Shown piece by piece: positions 22,235-32,414 of a DNA stretch of 64,000 bases (positions are counted from its first letter, which is position 1; every line of letters begins with the position of its first letter). The DNA comes from Bradyrhizobium vignae. GTDB taxonomy: Bacteria; Pseudomonadota; Alphaproteobacteria; Rhizobiales; Xanthobacteraceae. Position numbers and translations under genes: made by a program. Location: contig NZ_RDQF01000004.1 in assembly GCF_004114425.1 (NCBI RefSeq), positions 124,001 to 188,000 of the forward strand, read 5' to 3'. The notes below the pieces were generated by a model that saw nothing but the letters and a program-made list of their open reading frames with translations, was not told the DNA's origin and ran no database searches.

Positions 22235-24076
22235 TCACGCCACCTCACGCTCGCGATACATCGCTTCGATCTCGGCGGCGTAGCGCTTGTTCACGAAGCC
22301 GCGCTTCAGCTTCATGGTCGGCGTCAGCTCCTCGTCCTCCGGGGTGAGCTGGCGCTCGATCAGATAAAACTTCTTGATGGTCTCGACACGGGCGAAGTTG
22401 CCGTTGACCTGCTCGATCTCGCGCCCGATCAGGTCGTGAATCTCCCTCGCGCGGCACAGGCTCGCATAGTTGGTGAAGGGAATGTCGTGATCCTGGGCGA
22501 ACTTTTCGACGTTCTCCTGGTCGATCATCACGAGGCAGGTGAGATAAGGCCGCTTGTCGCCGACCACGACCGCGTCCGAGATATAGGGTGAGAATTTGAG
22601 CTGGTTCTCGATCTCGGACGGCGTGATGTTCTTGCCACCGGAGGTGATGATGATGTCCTTCATCCGGTCTGTGACGCGGACGAAGCCCTCATTGTCGATG
22701 GTGCCGACGTCGCCGGTGTGCAGCCAGCCGCGAGAATCGATGGTTTCCGCGGTCTTCTCCGGCTGGTTCAAATAGCCCATGAACAGGAAGTCGCCCTTGA
22801 TCAGGATCTCGCCGTCGGGCGACAGCGCGACCTCGCCCCAGGGCACGGCGGTGCCGACCGAGCCGAGCTTGATCCTGTCCGCGGGCATCATGGTGGCGAC
22901 CCCGCAATTCTCGGTCTGGCCGTAGACCTCGTGCATGTCGATGCCGAGCGCGAGATACCAGCGGATCAGCTCGGGTGCGATCGGCGCTGCGCCGGTGAAC
23001 GCAATGCGACAGCGGCGGTCGAGCCCGATCATGCGGCGAATGTTGCGGAAGGCGACCAGGTAAGCGATGCGGTTGGCGATGCGTAGCGACAGCGGCGGCG
23101 CTCGGCCCTCGAGCCTGTAGTCGACCATGCGATAGCCGATGCCGATGGCGCGGCGATAGACCCATTGCTGCAGCGGCGTCGCATCCTTCAGCGCGATGGT
23201 GATGGCGGAGTAGAATTTTTCCCAGATCCGCGGCACCGCGAGGAAGGCGGTCGGCTGCACCTCGCGCAGATTGTCCGGCACGGTTTCCGGGCTCTCGGCG
23301 AAATTCATCACCGAGCCGAGCGCGACCGAGATGTAATAGCCACCGACGCGCTCGGCGACGTGGCAGAGCGGCAGGAAGACCAGCCGGTCCTCGTCCTCTC
23401 GCGCCGGGATGAAGTCGTTGGCGTGCCGCATCTGGTGGGTGACGCTGCGGTTGGCGTGCATCGCGCCCTTGGGCGGACCGGTCGTGCCGGACGTATAGAC
23501 GAGGATCGCGAGATCGCCGGCGCTGCGGCTGTCGATCATCTCCTGCCACAGCGCTTCGCGGCCGACCATGTGGTTGCGGCCGAGCGCGCGAAACTCGTCG
23601 AGCGACATCACCATGTCGTCGGAGAAGCCGCTGAGCCCCTCCATGTCGAACACGATGATCTTCTGCAGGGACGGACACCGCGCGCGGCAGGTGAGGATCT
23701 TGTCGAGCTGCTCCTCGTCCTCGGCGAAGATCACCTTGGTGCGGGAATCGTTGACGAGATACTCGACCTGGGATGGGGAATCGGTCGGATAGATTCCTGA
23801 GGAGACACCGCCGGCGCACAATATCCCCATATCGGCGTAGACCCATTCGGGCACGGCATTGGCGATGATGGAGGCGACGTCGCCGGGCAGGAAGCCGATG
23901 GCGCGAAGCGCGTAGGCGATCTCCTTCGATATCGCGAGCCATTCGCGCCAGCTGGTCGGCTGCCAGATGCCGAACTTCTTCTCGCGGATCGCAGGCCGAT
24001 CGCCCCGCGTCTCGGCGGCGCGCAGAAAGCTCTTTGCGATCGTATCAGCGACCGTCAGCACCGCCGGTCGGACCAT
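22235..24076 (-). CDS. Long-chain-type acyl-CoA synthetase (AMP-forming)
   Basis: A 613-residue adenylate-forming ligase. The P-loop is LVYTSGTTGPPKGAMH, followed by the acceptor-binding VYGQTENCG, GWLHTGDVG and the hinge VTDRMKDIIITSGGKNITPS; the final catalytic Lys is in PTMKLKR. The length and the GGKN variant fit the long-chain (FACL/ACSBG-like) subgroup. GGGAGGAGAG precedes the ATG. It is embedded between the LivF-like ATPase and the binding-protein gene, so it probably activates the acid brought in by this transporter to its CoA ester. The substrate cannot be read from sequence. Confidence 0.9.
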   Translation of the reverse strand: MVRPAVLTVADTIAKSFLRAAETRGDRPAIREKKFGIWQPTSWREWLAISKEIAYALRAIGFLPGDVASIIANAVPEWVYADMGILCAGGVSSGIYPTDSPSQVEYLVNDSRTKVIFAEDEEQLDKILTCRARCPSLQKIIVFDMEGLSGFSDDMVMSLDEFRALGRNHMVGREALWQEMIDSRSAGDLAILVYTSGTTGPPKGAMHANRSVTHQMRHANDFIPAREDEDRLVFLPLCHVAERVGGYYISVALGSVMNFAESPETVPDNLREVQPTAFLAVPRIWEKFYSAITIALKDATPLQQWVYRRAIGIGYRMVDYRLEGRAPPLSLRIANRIAYLVAFRNIRRMIGLDRRCRIAFTGAAPIAPELIRWYLALGIDMHEVYGQTENCGVATMMPADRIKLGSVGTAVPWGEVALSPDGEILIKGDFLFMGYLNQPEKTAETIDSRGWLHTGDVGTIDNEGFVRVTDRMKDIIITSGGKNITPSEIENQLKFSPYISDAVVVGDKRPYLTCLVMIDQENVEKFAQDHDIPFTNYASLCRAREIHDLIGREIEQVNGNFARVETIKKFYLIERQLTPEDEELTPTMKLKRGFVNKRYAAEIEAMYREREVA

Positions 24077-24167
24077 GCGCCTCTCCTCCCTGTCGCCTGC
24101 CTCCGCTGCCTGCCTTGCCGGCGGTCTATGTTGCGGATGAGGAGCTCATCTTACTGCCAGCTCTTCC

Positions 24168-24956
24168 TCACCGCCATGTCTTCTTCTTTTTCCAGCGCCG
24201 CTCGCCGCGTGCGCCCGCTTCCTTGGCGCCAAGGTAGAATTCCTGGATGTCCTGGGAATGCATCAAGCGGTCGCAGGTGTCGTTCATCACGATGCGGCCG
24301 ATCTCCAGGACATAGCCGTAATGCGCCGTCTCCAGCGCGACTTTGGCGTTCTGCTCGACCAAAAGGATCGACATGCCCTGCTCCTCGTTGACCCGGCGGA
24401 TGATGGTGAAGATCTCCCTCACCAGTAGCGGCGACAGACCGAGCGAGGGCTCGTCAAGCAGCAGCAGCGTCGGCCGGTTCATCAGCGCGCGTCCGATCGC
24501 CAGCATCTGCTGCTCGCCGCCGGAGAGCTGACCGGCCGGCTGGTCGATGCGCTCCTTCAGTCGCGGGAAATAGCCGTAGACGCGCTCCAGATCCTCCACG
24601 ACGCCATCGCGGTCCTTGCGCGGATAGGCGCCCATCATCAGGTTCTCGCGCACGGAGAGGAACGGAAACACCTCGCGTCCTTCCGGCACATGGCTGAGGC
24701 CGAGCCGCACGATCCGGTCAGCCTCCATGCGCTGGATCGGCTTGCCCATGAACTCGATCGTCCCCTTCTGCGGATCGAGGATGCCCGAGATCGTCTTCAG
24801 CACCGTGGTCTTGCCGGCGCCGTTGGCGCCCAGCAGCGTGACGATGCGGCCGCGCGGCACCTCCAGCGAGATGCCGCGGATCGCCATGATCGGCCCGTAA
24901 TAGCTCTCGATGTTGGAGAGCTTCAGGATGATGTCCGGGGTCACCGCGGCTTCCAT
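24168..24956 (-). CDS. livF: Branched-chain amino acid-type ABC transporter ATPase (LivF)
   Basis: A 262-residue ATPase. Walker A is LLGANGAGKTT, the signature is LSGGEQQMLAIGRAL and Walker B is LLLLDEPSLGLSP, the exact LivF pattern. The C-terminus carries a basic tail (GERRWKKKKTWR) beyond the usual end. Its ATG is three bases from the stop of the LivG gene, with GGGAG inside that gene as ribosome site. It forms a heterodimer with LivG to energise LivHM. Confidence 0.93.
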   Translation of the reverse strand: MEAAVTPDIILKLSNIESYYGPIMAIRGISLEVPRGRIVTLLGANGAGKTTVLKTISGILDPQKGTIEFMGKPIQRMEADRIVRLGLSHVPEGREVFPFLSVRENLMMGAYPRKDRDGVVEDLERVYGYFPRLKERIDQPAGQLSGGEQQMLAIGRALMNRPTLLLLDEPSLGLSPLLVREIFTIIRRVNEEQGMSILLVEQNAKVALETAHYGYVLEIGRIVMNDTCDRLMHSQDIQEFYLGAKEAGARGERRWKKKKTWR

Positions 24957-24959
24957 GCG

Positions 24960-25718
24960 TCAGGCTCCCAGATACGCCGCGACGACGTCGGGGTGCTCTT
25001 GCACCTCGGCGGGCGAGCCCATGGCGAGCACCCTTCCATAGTTCAGCGCGATGACGCGATCGGAGACGCGGTTCACCAGCGACATGTCATGCTCGACCAT
25101 CAACACGGTGACGCCGAGCTCGCTCTTCATGTCGCGGATCCAGAACGACATGTCGTCGGTCTCCTCGACGTTGAGGCCGGAGGACGGCTCGTCGAGCAGG
25201 ATCAGCTTCGGCTCGGAGCACAGGGCGCGCGCCAGCTCGATCACCTTGCGCACGCCGTAAGGCAGGCCCGAGATCAGCTTGTCGCGATAGGGTTCCAGAT
25301 CGAGGAATTCGATCACCTGCTCGACCCTGCGGCGATGCACCTTCTCGTTGGCACGTACGCTCGGCAGGAACAGCAGCTCCTGCCAGAGCTGCGTGGTGGA
25401 ATGGCGGTGACGCCCGACCAGCAAATTCGACAGCACGGTCGCGTTCTCGAACAGCTCGATATTCTGGAAGGTGCGGGCGATGCCGAGCTTGGCGATGTCG
25501 TAGGGCGGCTGCTCGGTGATGTCCTGGTCCTCGAAGAAGATGCGGCCCGAGGTCGGCCGGTAGATCCGCGAGATCAGGTTGAAGATCGAGCTCTTGCCGG
25601 CGCCGTTCGGCCCGATGATCGAGAGGATCTCGCCCTTCTCCACCGCGAACGAGACCGCATCGACCGCCTTGAGGCCGCCGAAATGCAGCGACAGGTTCTC
25701 GGCGCGAAAATAGCTCAT
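24960..25718 (-). CDS. livG: Branched-chain amino acid-type ABC transporter ATPase (LivG)
   Basis: A 252-residue ATPase. Walker A is IIGPNGAGKSS. The signature loop is LPYGVRKVIELARAL, with LPYG in place of LSGG as is usual in this LivG subgroup. Walker B is LILLDEPSSGLN. The ATG overlaps the stop of the LivM-type permease gene (ATGA) and the next ATPase follows after three bases, so the three are tightly coupled. Confidence 0.93.
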   Translation of the reverse strand: MSYFRAENLSLHFGGLKAVDAVSFAVEKGEILSIIGPNGAGKSSIFNLISRIYRPTSGRIFFEDQDITEQPPYDIAKLGIARTFQNIELFENATVLSNLLVGRHRHSTTQLWQELLFLPSVRANEKVHRRRVEQVIEFLDLEPYRDKLISGLPYGVRKVIELARALCSEPKLILLDEPSSGLNVEETDDMSFWIRDMKSELGVTVLMVEHDMSLVNRVSDRVIALNYGRVLAMGSPAEVQEHPDVVAAYLGA

Positions 25719-26866
25719 CGGTTGCGCTCCGACTTCACGTAGATCTTCTGCCGCTTGAAGGTGGCGCGCTTGTAGAGCGGAAACAGCTGGAAGAAGAGCT
25801 TGATCTTCAGCCAGCGGCCGTAGAGCCCGAGCGGCTCGAACAGTACGAACAGCACGATGATGATGCCGTAGATCGCTCCCTTCAAACCATTGAGCGAAGC
25901 GAAAGCCGCGGCGTTCGACTGGATATTTCCCGCAGTCGCCGGGCTCGCGCCGAAGGTTGCGGCGATGCCGGCGATGATGCCGGGCATGTCGTCCTTGAGA
26001 TAGGTCAGGAACGGATCGATCATCACGATGAAGATCGCACCCAGCACCGCACCGTGCAGGCTGAAGGTGCCGCCGATCAGGATCACGATGATGAACTCGA
26101 TCGAGAGCTGCAGCGTGAACATCTCCGGCGAGATGAAGGAGAGCTTGTGCGCGAACAGCACGCCGGCAAAGCCGGTGATCGTCGCCGAGATCGCGAACGA
26201 CTTGACCTTGTAGAGCGCGACATTGACGCCCATGCTGCGCGCCGCCGTCTCGGAGTCGCGGATTGCGACGAAGGCGCGGCCCGTCGGCGAACGTAGGAGA
26301 TTGAGCGTGCCGACGATGGTCAGCACCAGCACGGCTAGACAGAGGTAATAAAATGTCGGGCTGTCGCGCGGCACGGTGACGCCGAGCAGCGACAGCGTCT
26401 TGACCCGCATGCCTTCATTGCCGTTGGTGACGCTCTCCCATCGCGCCAGGATCTCCTCGACGATCAGGGCAAAGGAGATGGTGGCGATGACGAGATAGAT
26501 GCCGGTCAGGCGCAGGGCGGGAAAACCGACCATCGCGCCGATGATGCCGGTCGAGGCTCCGGCGGCGAGGAAGTAGACCGGGAACGGCACGTTGTACTTC
26601 TGCAAATAGGCCGCGGTGTAGGCGCCGATCGCGAGGAACGCGGCGTGGCCGAGCGAGGCCTGGCCGGTGAAGCCGGTCAGGATCAGCAGCGCCACGCCGA
26701 CGGTTGCATAGATGCAGACGAACACCAGCTGGCTCATCAAATAGCTGGAGAGCACATAGGGCGCGATCAGCAGCAGCGCGAGCAGGAGGCCGTAGGAGAT
26801 GATGTAACCCGAATGCGGGAACAGCTTGATATCGTCCTCGTAGTCGGTCTTGAACAGGAAGCGCAT
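25715..26866 (-). CDS. livM: Branched-chain amino acid-type ABC transporter permease (LivM)
   Basis: A 383-residue inner-membrane permease with about ten TM helices. GFTGQASLGHAAFLAIGAY near residue 75 is the LivM hallmark, and GGTFSLHGAVLGA lies further on. The ATG at 26866 gives a normal LivM N-terminus (MRFLFKTDYEDDIKLFPHS) with GAAGGT upstream. The frame is open far upstream but overlaps the livH gene in another frame and was discarded. Its stop overlaps the livG start. Confidence 0.92.
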   Translation of the reverse strand: MRFLFKTDYEDDIKLFPHSGYIISYGLLLALLLIAPYVLSSYLMSQLVFVCIYATVGVALLILTGFTGQASLGHAAFLAIGAYTAAYLQKYNVPFPVYFLAAGASTGIIGAMVGFPALRLTGIYLVIATISFALIVEEILARWESVTNGNEGMRVKTLSLLGVTVPRDSPTFYYLCLAVLVLTIVGTLNLLRSPTGRAFVAIRDSETAARSMGVNVALYKVKSFAISATITGFAGVLFAHKLSFISPEMFTLQLSIEFIIVILIGGTFSLHGAVLGAIFIVMIDPFLTYLKDDMPGIIAGIAATFGASPATAGNIQSNAAAFASLNGLKGAIYGIIIVLFVLFEPLGLYGRWLKIKLFFQLFPLYKRATFKRQKIYVKSERNR

Positions 26867-26871
26867 GATGT

Positions 26872-27747
26872 TCAGACCTTCTTGCGGACGTGAAGGCCGA
26901 ACAGGCCTTCGGGCTTCAGGAGCAGCACGGTCAGCAACACCACGTAGGGCGCGACGTCCTTCCAGCCCTCGGGCAGGTAGAAGCCGGCCATGCTCTCGAT
27001 CACGCCGATCAGGACGCCGCCGACCACGGCGCCCGGGATCGAGCCGAAGCCGCCGAGCACCGCGGCGGGAAACGCCTTCAGGCCAAGCACGAGGCCGACA
27101 TTGGAGTGAATGAAGGTGATCGGCGCCAGCAGCACGCCGGCGCAGGTCGCGACCGCCGCGCTGATCGCCCAGACGACCGACACCACGCGCTTGACCGGGA
27201 TGCCCATATAGTAGGCCGCCAGCATGTTCTCGGAGCTGGCGCGCATCGCGGTGCCGAGCATGGTCTTGTTGAAGAACAGCCACAGCAGCGCGCACAGGAT
27301 CATCGTCGCCGCGATCACCGAGAGCTTGTCGTAGGCGAGCACCAGCGAACCCATGCGGAGCACGCCCTGGCTGAACGGCGTCTCGATCTTCAAATCGTCG
27401 GTGCCCCAGATCATGCCGGCGACCGAGCGCAGGAAATAGCCGAGGCCGATCGTGGCCATGATGATCGAGAATTGCGGGTAGCCGAGGATCGGCCGCACCA
27501 CCACGCGCTCGGCCAGCATGCCGAACAGCGCCATCGTGGCCACTGCACCGGCAAAGCCGATCCAGTAGTTCAGGCCCATCATCCCGATGAAGGTGAAGGC
27601 GAAGAAGCCGCCCAGCATCATCAGATCGCCCTGGGCGAAGTTGACGACCTCGGTGGCCTTGTAGACGAGCACGAAACCGAGTGCGATCAGGCCGTAAACG
27701 CAGCCGAGCGCAACACCGCTGACCAGCTGCTGAACGAAATCCAGCAT
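26872..27747 (-). CDS. livH: Branched-chain amino acid-type ABC transporter permease (LivH)
   Basis: A 291-residue inner-membrane permease with about eight TM helices and the LivH motifs GLIALGFVLVYKATEVVNFAQGD near the N-terminus (residues 16-38) and VLGGFGSIPGAVVGG near 220. The ATG at 27747 is preceded by GGGAGG and starts the standard MLDFVQQLVSG. It is the first gene of the operon livH-livM-livG-livF-ligase-binding protein, read leftward. Confidence 0.92.
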   Translation of the reverse strand: MLDFVQQLVSGVALGCVYGLIALGFVLVYKATEVVNFAQGDLMMLGGFFAFTFIGMMGLNYWIGFAGAVATMALFGMLAERVVVRPILGYPQFSIIMATIGLGYFLRSVAGMIWGTDDLKIETPFSQGVLRMGSLVLAYDKLSVIAATMILCALLWLFFNKTMLGTAMRASSENMLAAYYMGIPVKRVVSVVWAISAAVATCAGVLLAPITFIHSNVGLVLGLKAFPAAVLGGFGSIPGAVVGGVLIGVIESMAGFYLPEGWKDVAPYVVLLTVLLLKPEGLFGLHVRKKV

Positions 27748-28000
27748 CGCCGCGCATCCTCCCGATGCAACCGGCGGTTCTTCGTGACCACCTTGCCGCA
27801 TCTTGTGTCCAGTCGCTACGCAGTCGTTTCGCTGCGTTAGCGCCATTTGTCCGGCATCAATTCAGCCTGAACGCCCGCGCGCTGTCAACAAACGGTGACT
27901 TGCCTTTAGTCCAACCCGGATGGCGGAATTTGTCGGCCGTAAATTCACGGTGCCGAAACATCTTCAAGTCAAGGTCGCGGGCGATGCAAAACCGGATGGT

Positions 28001-28755
<755 letters not shown>

Positions 28756-28759
<4 letters not shown>

Positions 28760-30282
28760 GCTCGGCAACCGCGCTGTCCTGGTTTGCCCGCCACGAGCTG
28801 CGGCTCGCCTGGCGCGAATGGGTCGCCATGATGACGGGCGGCCGGCGCAAACGTACGCGCGCTGCCGTGATCGGCCTCGTCTGCTTCGCCGCGCTGCTGC
28901 ACCTGCCGGCCTGGGCAGTGATCGGCCGTTTCGCCGACCTGCAGCTGCCGCTCGACAAATCCTCGCTGATCGTGATTTCGGCGACGATCTTTCTCGCCTG
29001 GACCTTGATGCTGTCGCAGGCGATCGAATCGGTGACGCGGGTGTTCTACGCCCGCGCCGATCTCGACCTGATCATGTCCTCGCCGGCGACCTTGGCCAAT
29101 CTGTTCTCGGTCCGCATCGCCGCGATCGCACTGACCGTCACCGTGCTCGCGCTGCTGTTCGGGACGCCCTTCATCGACGTTCTCGTGATCGGCGGCGGCG
29201 TGCGCTGGCTCGCCGCCTTCGGCGTCGTCGTTGCGATGGGCCTGTCGGCCGCGGCGATCGCCATCGCCGTCACCATTCTCCTATTCCGGCTGATCGGCCC
29301 GGCGCGAACGCGCCTGATTGCCCAGATCCTCGCCGCGATCATCGGCGCCGGTTTCGTGATCGCGCTTCAGATCGCCGCGATCATCTCCTACGGCACGTTG
29401 TCGCGCTTCACCATCCTGACCTCGGGGAGCCTTGCCGCCTACGCGCCTGATATCGGCAGCATCTGGTGGTGGCCGGCCCGGGCAACCATGGGCGACAGCG
29501 AGGCGCTGCTGCTGCTTCTCGCGCTCGCTCTGGTGCTGCTCGGAAGCGTCATGGCGATATTCTCGCATCGATTCGCCGACACCGCGATCGATGCGGCGGC
29601 GTACGGCACGTCCGGCCGCGTCCGCGCCACGGAGCGCCCGTTCCGCGGCGGATCGCGCCAGCAGGCGCTGCGGCGCAAGGAATTCATGCTGCTGTGGCGC
29701 GATCCCTGGTTGATCTCGCAGACATTGATGCAGCTGCTCTATCTGGTGCCGCCGGCGCTGCTGCTCTGGCGCAATTTTGCCGAAAGCTCCGCGGCTCTGA
29801 CGCTGATCACGCCCGTGATCGTGATGGCGGCGGGACAGCTCGCCGGCGGGCTCGCCTGGCTGACGATCTCCGGCGAGGACGCCCCCGACCTGGTCGCAAC
29901 AGCACCGTTGACGCCGTCCAGCGTCATCCGCGCCAAGATCGAGGTGGTGCTGATCGCAATCGCAGTCATCTTCTGCCCACTGGTCGGAGCGCTGGCCTTC
30001 GCCTCGCCGCTCCAGGCCGCGGTGAGTGCCGGCGCGATCATCGTCAGCGCGGCCTCGGCGGCCGCGATCCAGCTCTGGTTCCGGGTGCAGGCAAGGCGCA
30101 GCCAATTCCGCCGCCGCCAGACGTCTTCGCGGCTTGCAACCTTCGCCGAAGCCTTCTCCTCGATCGGTTGGGCCGCGACCGCCGCGCTGCTGCTCGCCCT
30201 GCCGCTGGCCGGCCTCATCAGCGGCCTGATCACCGCGAGCCTCGTCGCCCTTACCTGGAAGTTCAGCCCCAGGCGGGAGTAA
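28756..30282 (+). CDS. ABC-2-type transporter membrane subunit
   Basis: A 508-residue polytopic membrane protein with about ten to twelve hydrophobic segments and a central cytoplasmic part (about 285-310, basic, RPFRGGSRQQALRRKE). The start overlaps the stop of the ATPase gene (ATGA), the classic sign of a two-component exporter. The sequence has no catalytic motif and the cargo cannot be predicted. The arrangement with one long permease resembles the putative ABC-2 exporters that have no peptidase or accessory gene. Confidence 0.82.
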
Positions 30283-30310
30283 GAGCGGGAGTGGGGGCCT
30301 ACTCACTTGA

Positions 30311-30334
30311 AAGTAAGGCTAAATCGCCTTACTT
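30311..30334. promoter_or_regulatory. Perfect 9-bp inverted repeat, candidate operator of the toxin-antitoxin pair
   Basis: AAGTAAGGC (30311-30319) and GCCTTACTT (30326-30334) are separated by TAAATC. The repeat lies 26 bp before the antitoxin ATG. It overlaps a possible -35 box TTGAAA (30307-30312) and a weak -10 about 17 bp later. AbrB-type antitoxins bind such sites to repress their own operon. There is no T-run, so a terminator for the upstream gene is less likely. Confidence 0.6.
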
Positions 30335-30360
30335 ATCGGGGAGCAAGGATTGAGGCTCCG

Positions 30361-30615
30361 ATGAGTACGCTCACTGTCACGGCAAAGGGGCAGGTTACGC
30401 TCCGGAAGGATCTCCTGGAACACCTCGGTGTACATCCGGGCGACAAGATCTCGATAGAAAAACTTCCTGGGGGACGAGTTGAGGTGAAAGCCGCTCGACC
30501 AACCGGAAAGATTTCGGATGCCTTCGGCTTCCTGAAAGGGAAAACGAACAATCGATCACTGTCGATCGAGGAAATGAACGAGGTCATTGCTGACGCTTGG
30601 GCCGGTAAGCGATGA
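30361..30615 (+). CDS. AbrB/MazE-type antitoxin (SpoVT/AbrB domain)
   Basis: An 84-residue antitoxin. Residues 1-45 form the swapped-hairpin AbrB DNA-binding domain (LTVTAKGQVTLRKDLLEHLG, then PGDKISIEKLPGGRVEV). The C-terminal part (KISDAFGFLKGK to the end) should bind and block the PIN toxin. The ATG at 30361 has GAGG in front; the frame extends 18 codons upstream through the palindrome and was rejected. It overlaps the toxin gene by four bases. Base composition is less GC-rich than the neighbours, consistent with acquisition. Confidence 0.88.
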   Translation: MSTLTVTAKGQVTLRKDLLEHLGVHPGDKISIEKLPGGRVEVKAARPTGKISDAFGFLKGKTNNRSLSIEEMNEVIADAWAGKR

Positions 30616-31007
30616 AGATAACACCCGATACCAATGTCCTGGTGCGGGTTCTGGTCGAAGATCACGCCGAACAGAGCAAGGTGGCCGAAGCCCTTCTCAA
30701 GAAGGCAGACCTCATAGCCATTTCGATCCCCGCATTATGCGAGCTGACCTGGGTTCTCTCTCGAGGCTACAAGACTTCGGCTGCCAATATCGCGGCTTCG
30801 ATCCGGCACTTAATCAATGCCTCCAATACGGTTGTTGACCGGCCCGCAGCCGAGGCCGGATTGGCGTTCCTTGATGCCGGGGGTGATTTCGCCGATGGTG
30901 TCATCGCCCACGAGGGCAACTGGCTTGGAGCCGATACCTTCGTCTCTTTCGACAAGAGGGCCGTGAAACTGATCGAGGCAAGCGGCGGATTGGCGCGAAT
31001 ACCCTAG
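30612..31007 (+). CDS. PIN-domain toxin (VapC-like ribonuclease)
   Basis: A 131-residue PIN-fold nuclease. The acidic metal-binding residues are Asp6 (TPDTNVLVR), Glu44 (LCELTWVL), Asp92/Asp95 (GDFADGVIA) and Asp114 (VSFDKRAVKL), as in VapC toxins, which cut tRNA or rRNA. The gene starts within the stop of the antitoxin (ATGA). It is complete and all key acids are present, so the pair is probably functional. Confidence 0.9.
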   Translation: MKITPDTNVLVRVLVEDHAEQSKVAEALLKKADLIAISIPALCELTWVLSRGYKTSAANIAASIRHLINASNTVVDRPAAEAGLAFLDAGGDFADGVIAHEGNWLGADTFVSFDKRAVKLIEASGGLARIP

Positions 31008-31024
31008 CGCGCGATCCTGCCACG

Positions 31025-32191
31025 TCAGGTCTCGAAGGCCGGCTGCGCGCTGCGCACTGCGGCAGCCTTGCGCCGATCCGTCAGGCGCCTGACCCAGTTC
31101 CGTCCGGGCTCTTCCACGAAGCGATAGGTTGCAACCGACAGCAGCACGGTCGACAGCAGCATTGCAATTTGCAGGAGATCCCCCAGCCAGAGCGATCCAT
31201 TCAGGGAGACCACCTTCGTCGGTTCATGGCCCGAGCTCAGCGCATAGGAAACAAACAGCTCCATATGCCCGAGACGTTCGACGACCATGAGGATCGCCCG
31301 CACAACGGCTCTGACGAGCGGATGCAGCATGTAGATCGAATAAGTCAGTGTGCCGATCATGAGCATGGATGGCGCCGTCAGCCGACGGCTGACCGCACCG
31401 GCCTCACGCGCGAACACCAGAACGACCAGCGTGAATACCATGGGCGACGCCACCTGCAGTATGACGTTGCTTCCGGCGACCGAAACATAGAACACGACGA
31501 GCATGACGCTCGCCGCCTCGAGCCATGTTTCGCCTGATGGCCCCAGGCGTGCGCGCAACACCGGGAAGCGCTCTCGCAAATCGAAACAGACAACGCCGAG
31601 CGCAAAGCCATAGAGGCAACGCACGAGACCATAGTCGTAGGTCGCATTCATCCCATCGGGGCTGATGGTGGCGAGCACGGCCGGTCCGACCATGATCGGG
31701 AGCAGCCAGGGCAAGATCGCCGGCCCGATCCGGCTTACGACGACGGCGAAGATCGCATAGGCGGCGAACTCGGTGCTGATGCTCCAACTCGCGAAGTTCA
31801 GCCAGTTTTGCGGATTGATGCCGAGGCCCTGCAGCAGAAGGACGTTTGTGACGATGGCCTGGAGAAGGTTGGGACGGATGCCGTCCTTCGCAGCATCAAT
31901 GGGAATGAACAGCAGCAACGTCACGAGATGCAGGGGATAGATGCGCCCCAGCCGCAGCACGAGAAAGCGGCCGGTGCCAAAGCCCTCGGCAAGGCGCGAG
32001 CGATAATTCGAGGCGATGACAAAGCCGCTCAATACGAAGAAGAAGTCGACGAACAAATAGGCGTGTCTGGTGAGTGGCAGGAAGGACAGATGGCTGATCA
32101 CGTCGAAGTGAAACAGCGCAACCATGCAGGCGCAAATGCCGCGCCAACTGTCGAGCGCATGACATCGGGTGACGTTTTCAGCCGAGGCCAT
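31025..32191 (-). CDS. Acyltransferase family 3 membrane protein (OafA/NolL-like)
   Basis: A 388-residue integral membrane protein with about ten TM helices. Residues 10-70 carry the family motif: RCHALDSWRGICACMVALFHF, then FFFVLSGFVIASNYRSR. The R-x10-H pattern is catalytic in acyltransferase-3 proteins. These O-acetylate exopolysaccharide, O-antigen or Nod factor. The start is uncertain: ATG 32191 has no clear ribosome site, and TTG 32230 adds 13 residues. It lies convergent to the toxin gene with only 17 bp between. Confidence 0.83.
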   Translation of the reverse strand: MASAENVTRCHALDSWRGICACMVALFHFDVISHLSFLPLTRHAYLFVDFFFVLSGFVIASNYRSRLAEGFGTGRFLVLRLGRIYPLHLVTLLLFIPIDAAKDGIRPNLLQAIVTNVLLLQGLGINPQNWLNFASWSISTEFAAYAIFAVVVSRIGPAILPWLLPIMVGPAVLATISPDGMNATYDYGLVRCLYGFALGVVCFDLRERFPVLRARLGPSGETWLEAASVMLVVFYVSVAGSNVILQVASPMVFTLVVLVFAREAGAVSRRLTAPSMLMIGTLTYSIYMLHPLVRAVVRAILMVVERLGHMELFVSYALSSGHEPTKVVSLNGSLWLGDLLQIAMLLSTVLLSVATYRFVEEPGRNWVRRLTDRRKAAAVRSAQPAFET

Positions 32192-32414
32192 CGGAAACGG
32201 GTAGGCAGAAAACGCGACTGTCACAAGCAAGGGTTGAATACATGCTTAATGTGGCACGTGGTCGCGGAACCACGCAGCGCCCGCTTCGACTGATTGACCG
32301 TCGATGACTTGAAAAATCTAGAGTTGAAGTCCCACGAGCGGACACAGCCGACAAGTTTCGGACAGCATCGTCTCTTTTTCAGACACCCTCCCTCCAGCAT
32401 CAGGACTCGATCTC

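Noticed and set aside
30311..30334. Terminator of the ABC-2 exporter operon
   Set aside because: The stem is short, AT-rich and without a T-run; position over the toxin-antitoxin promoter fits an operator better.
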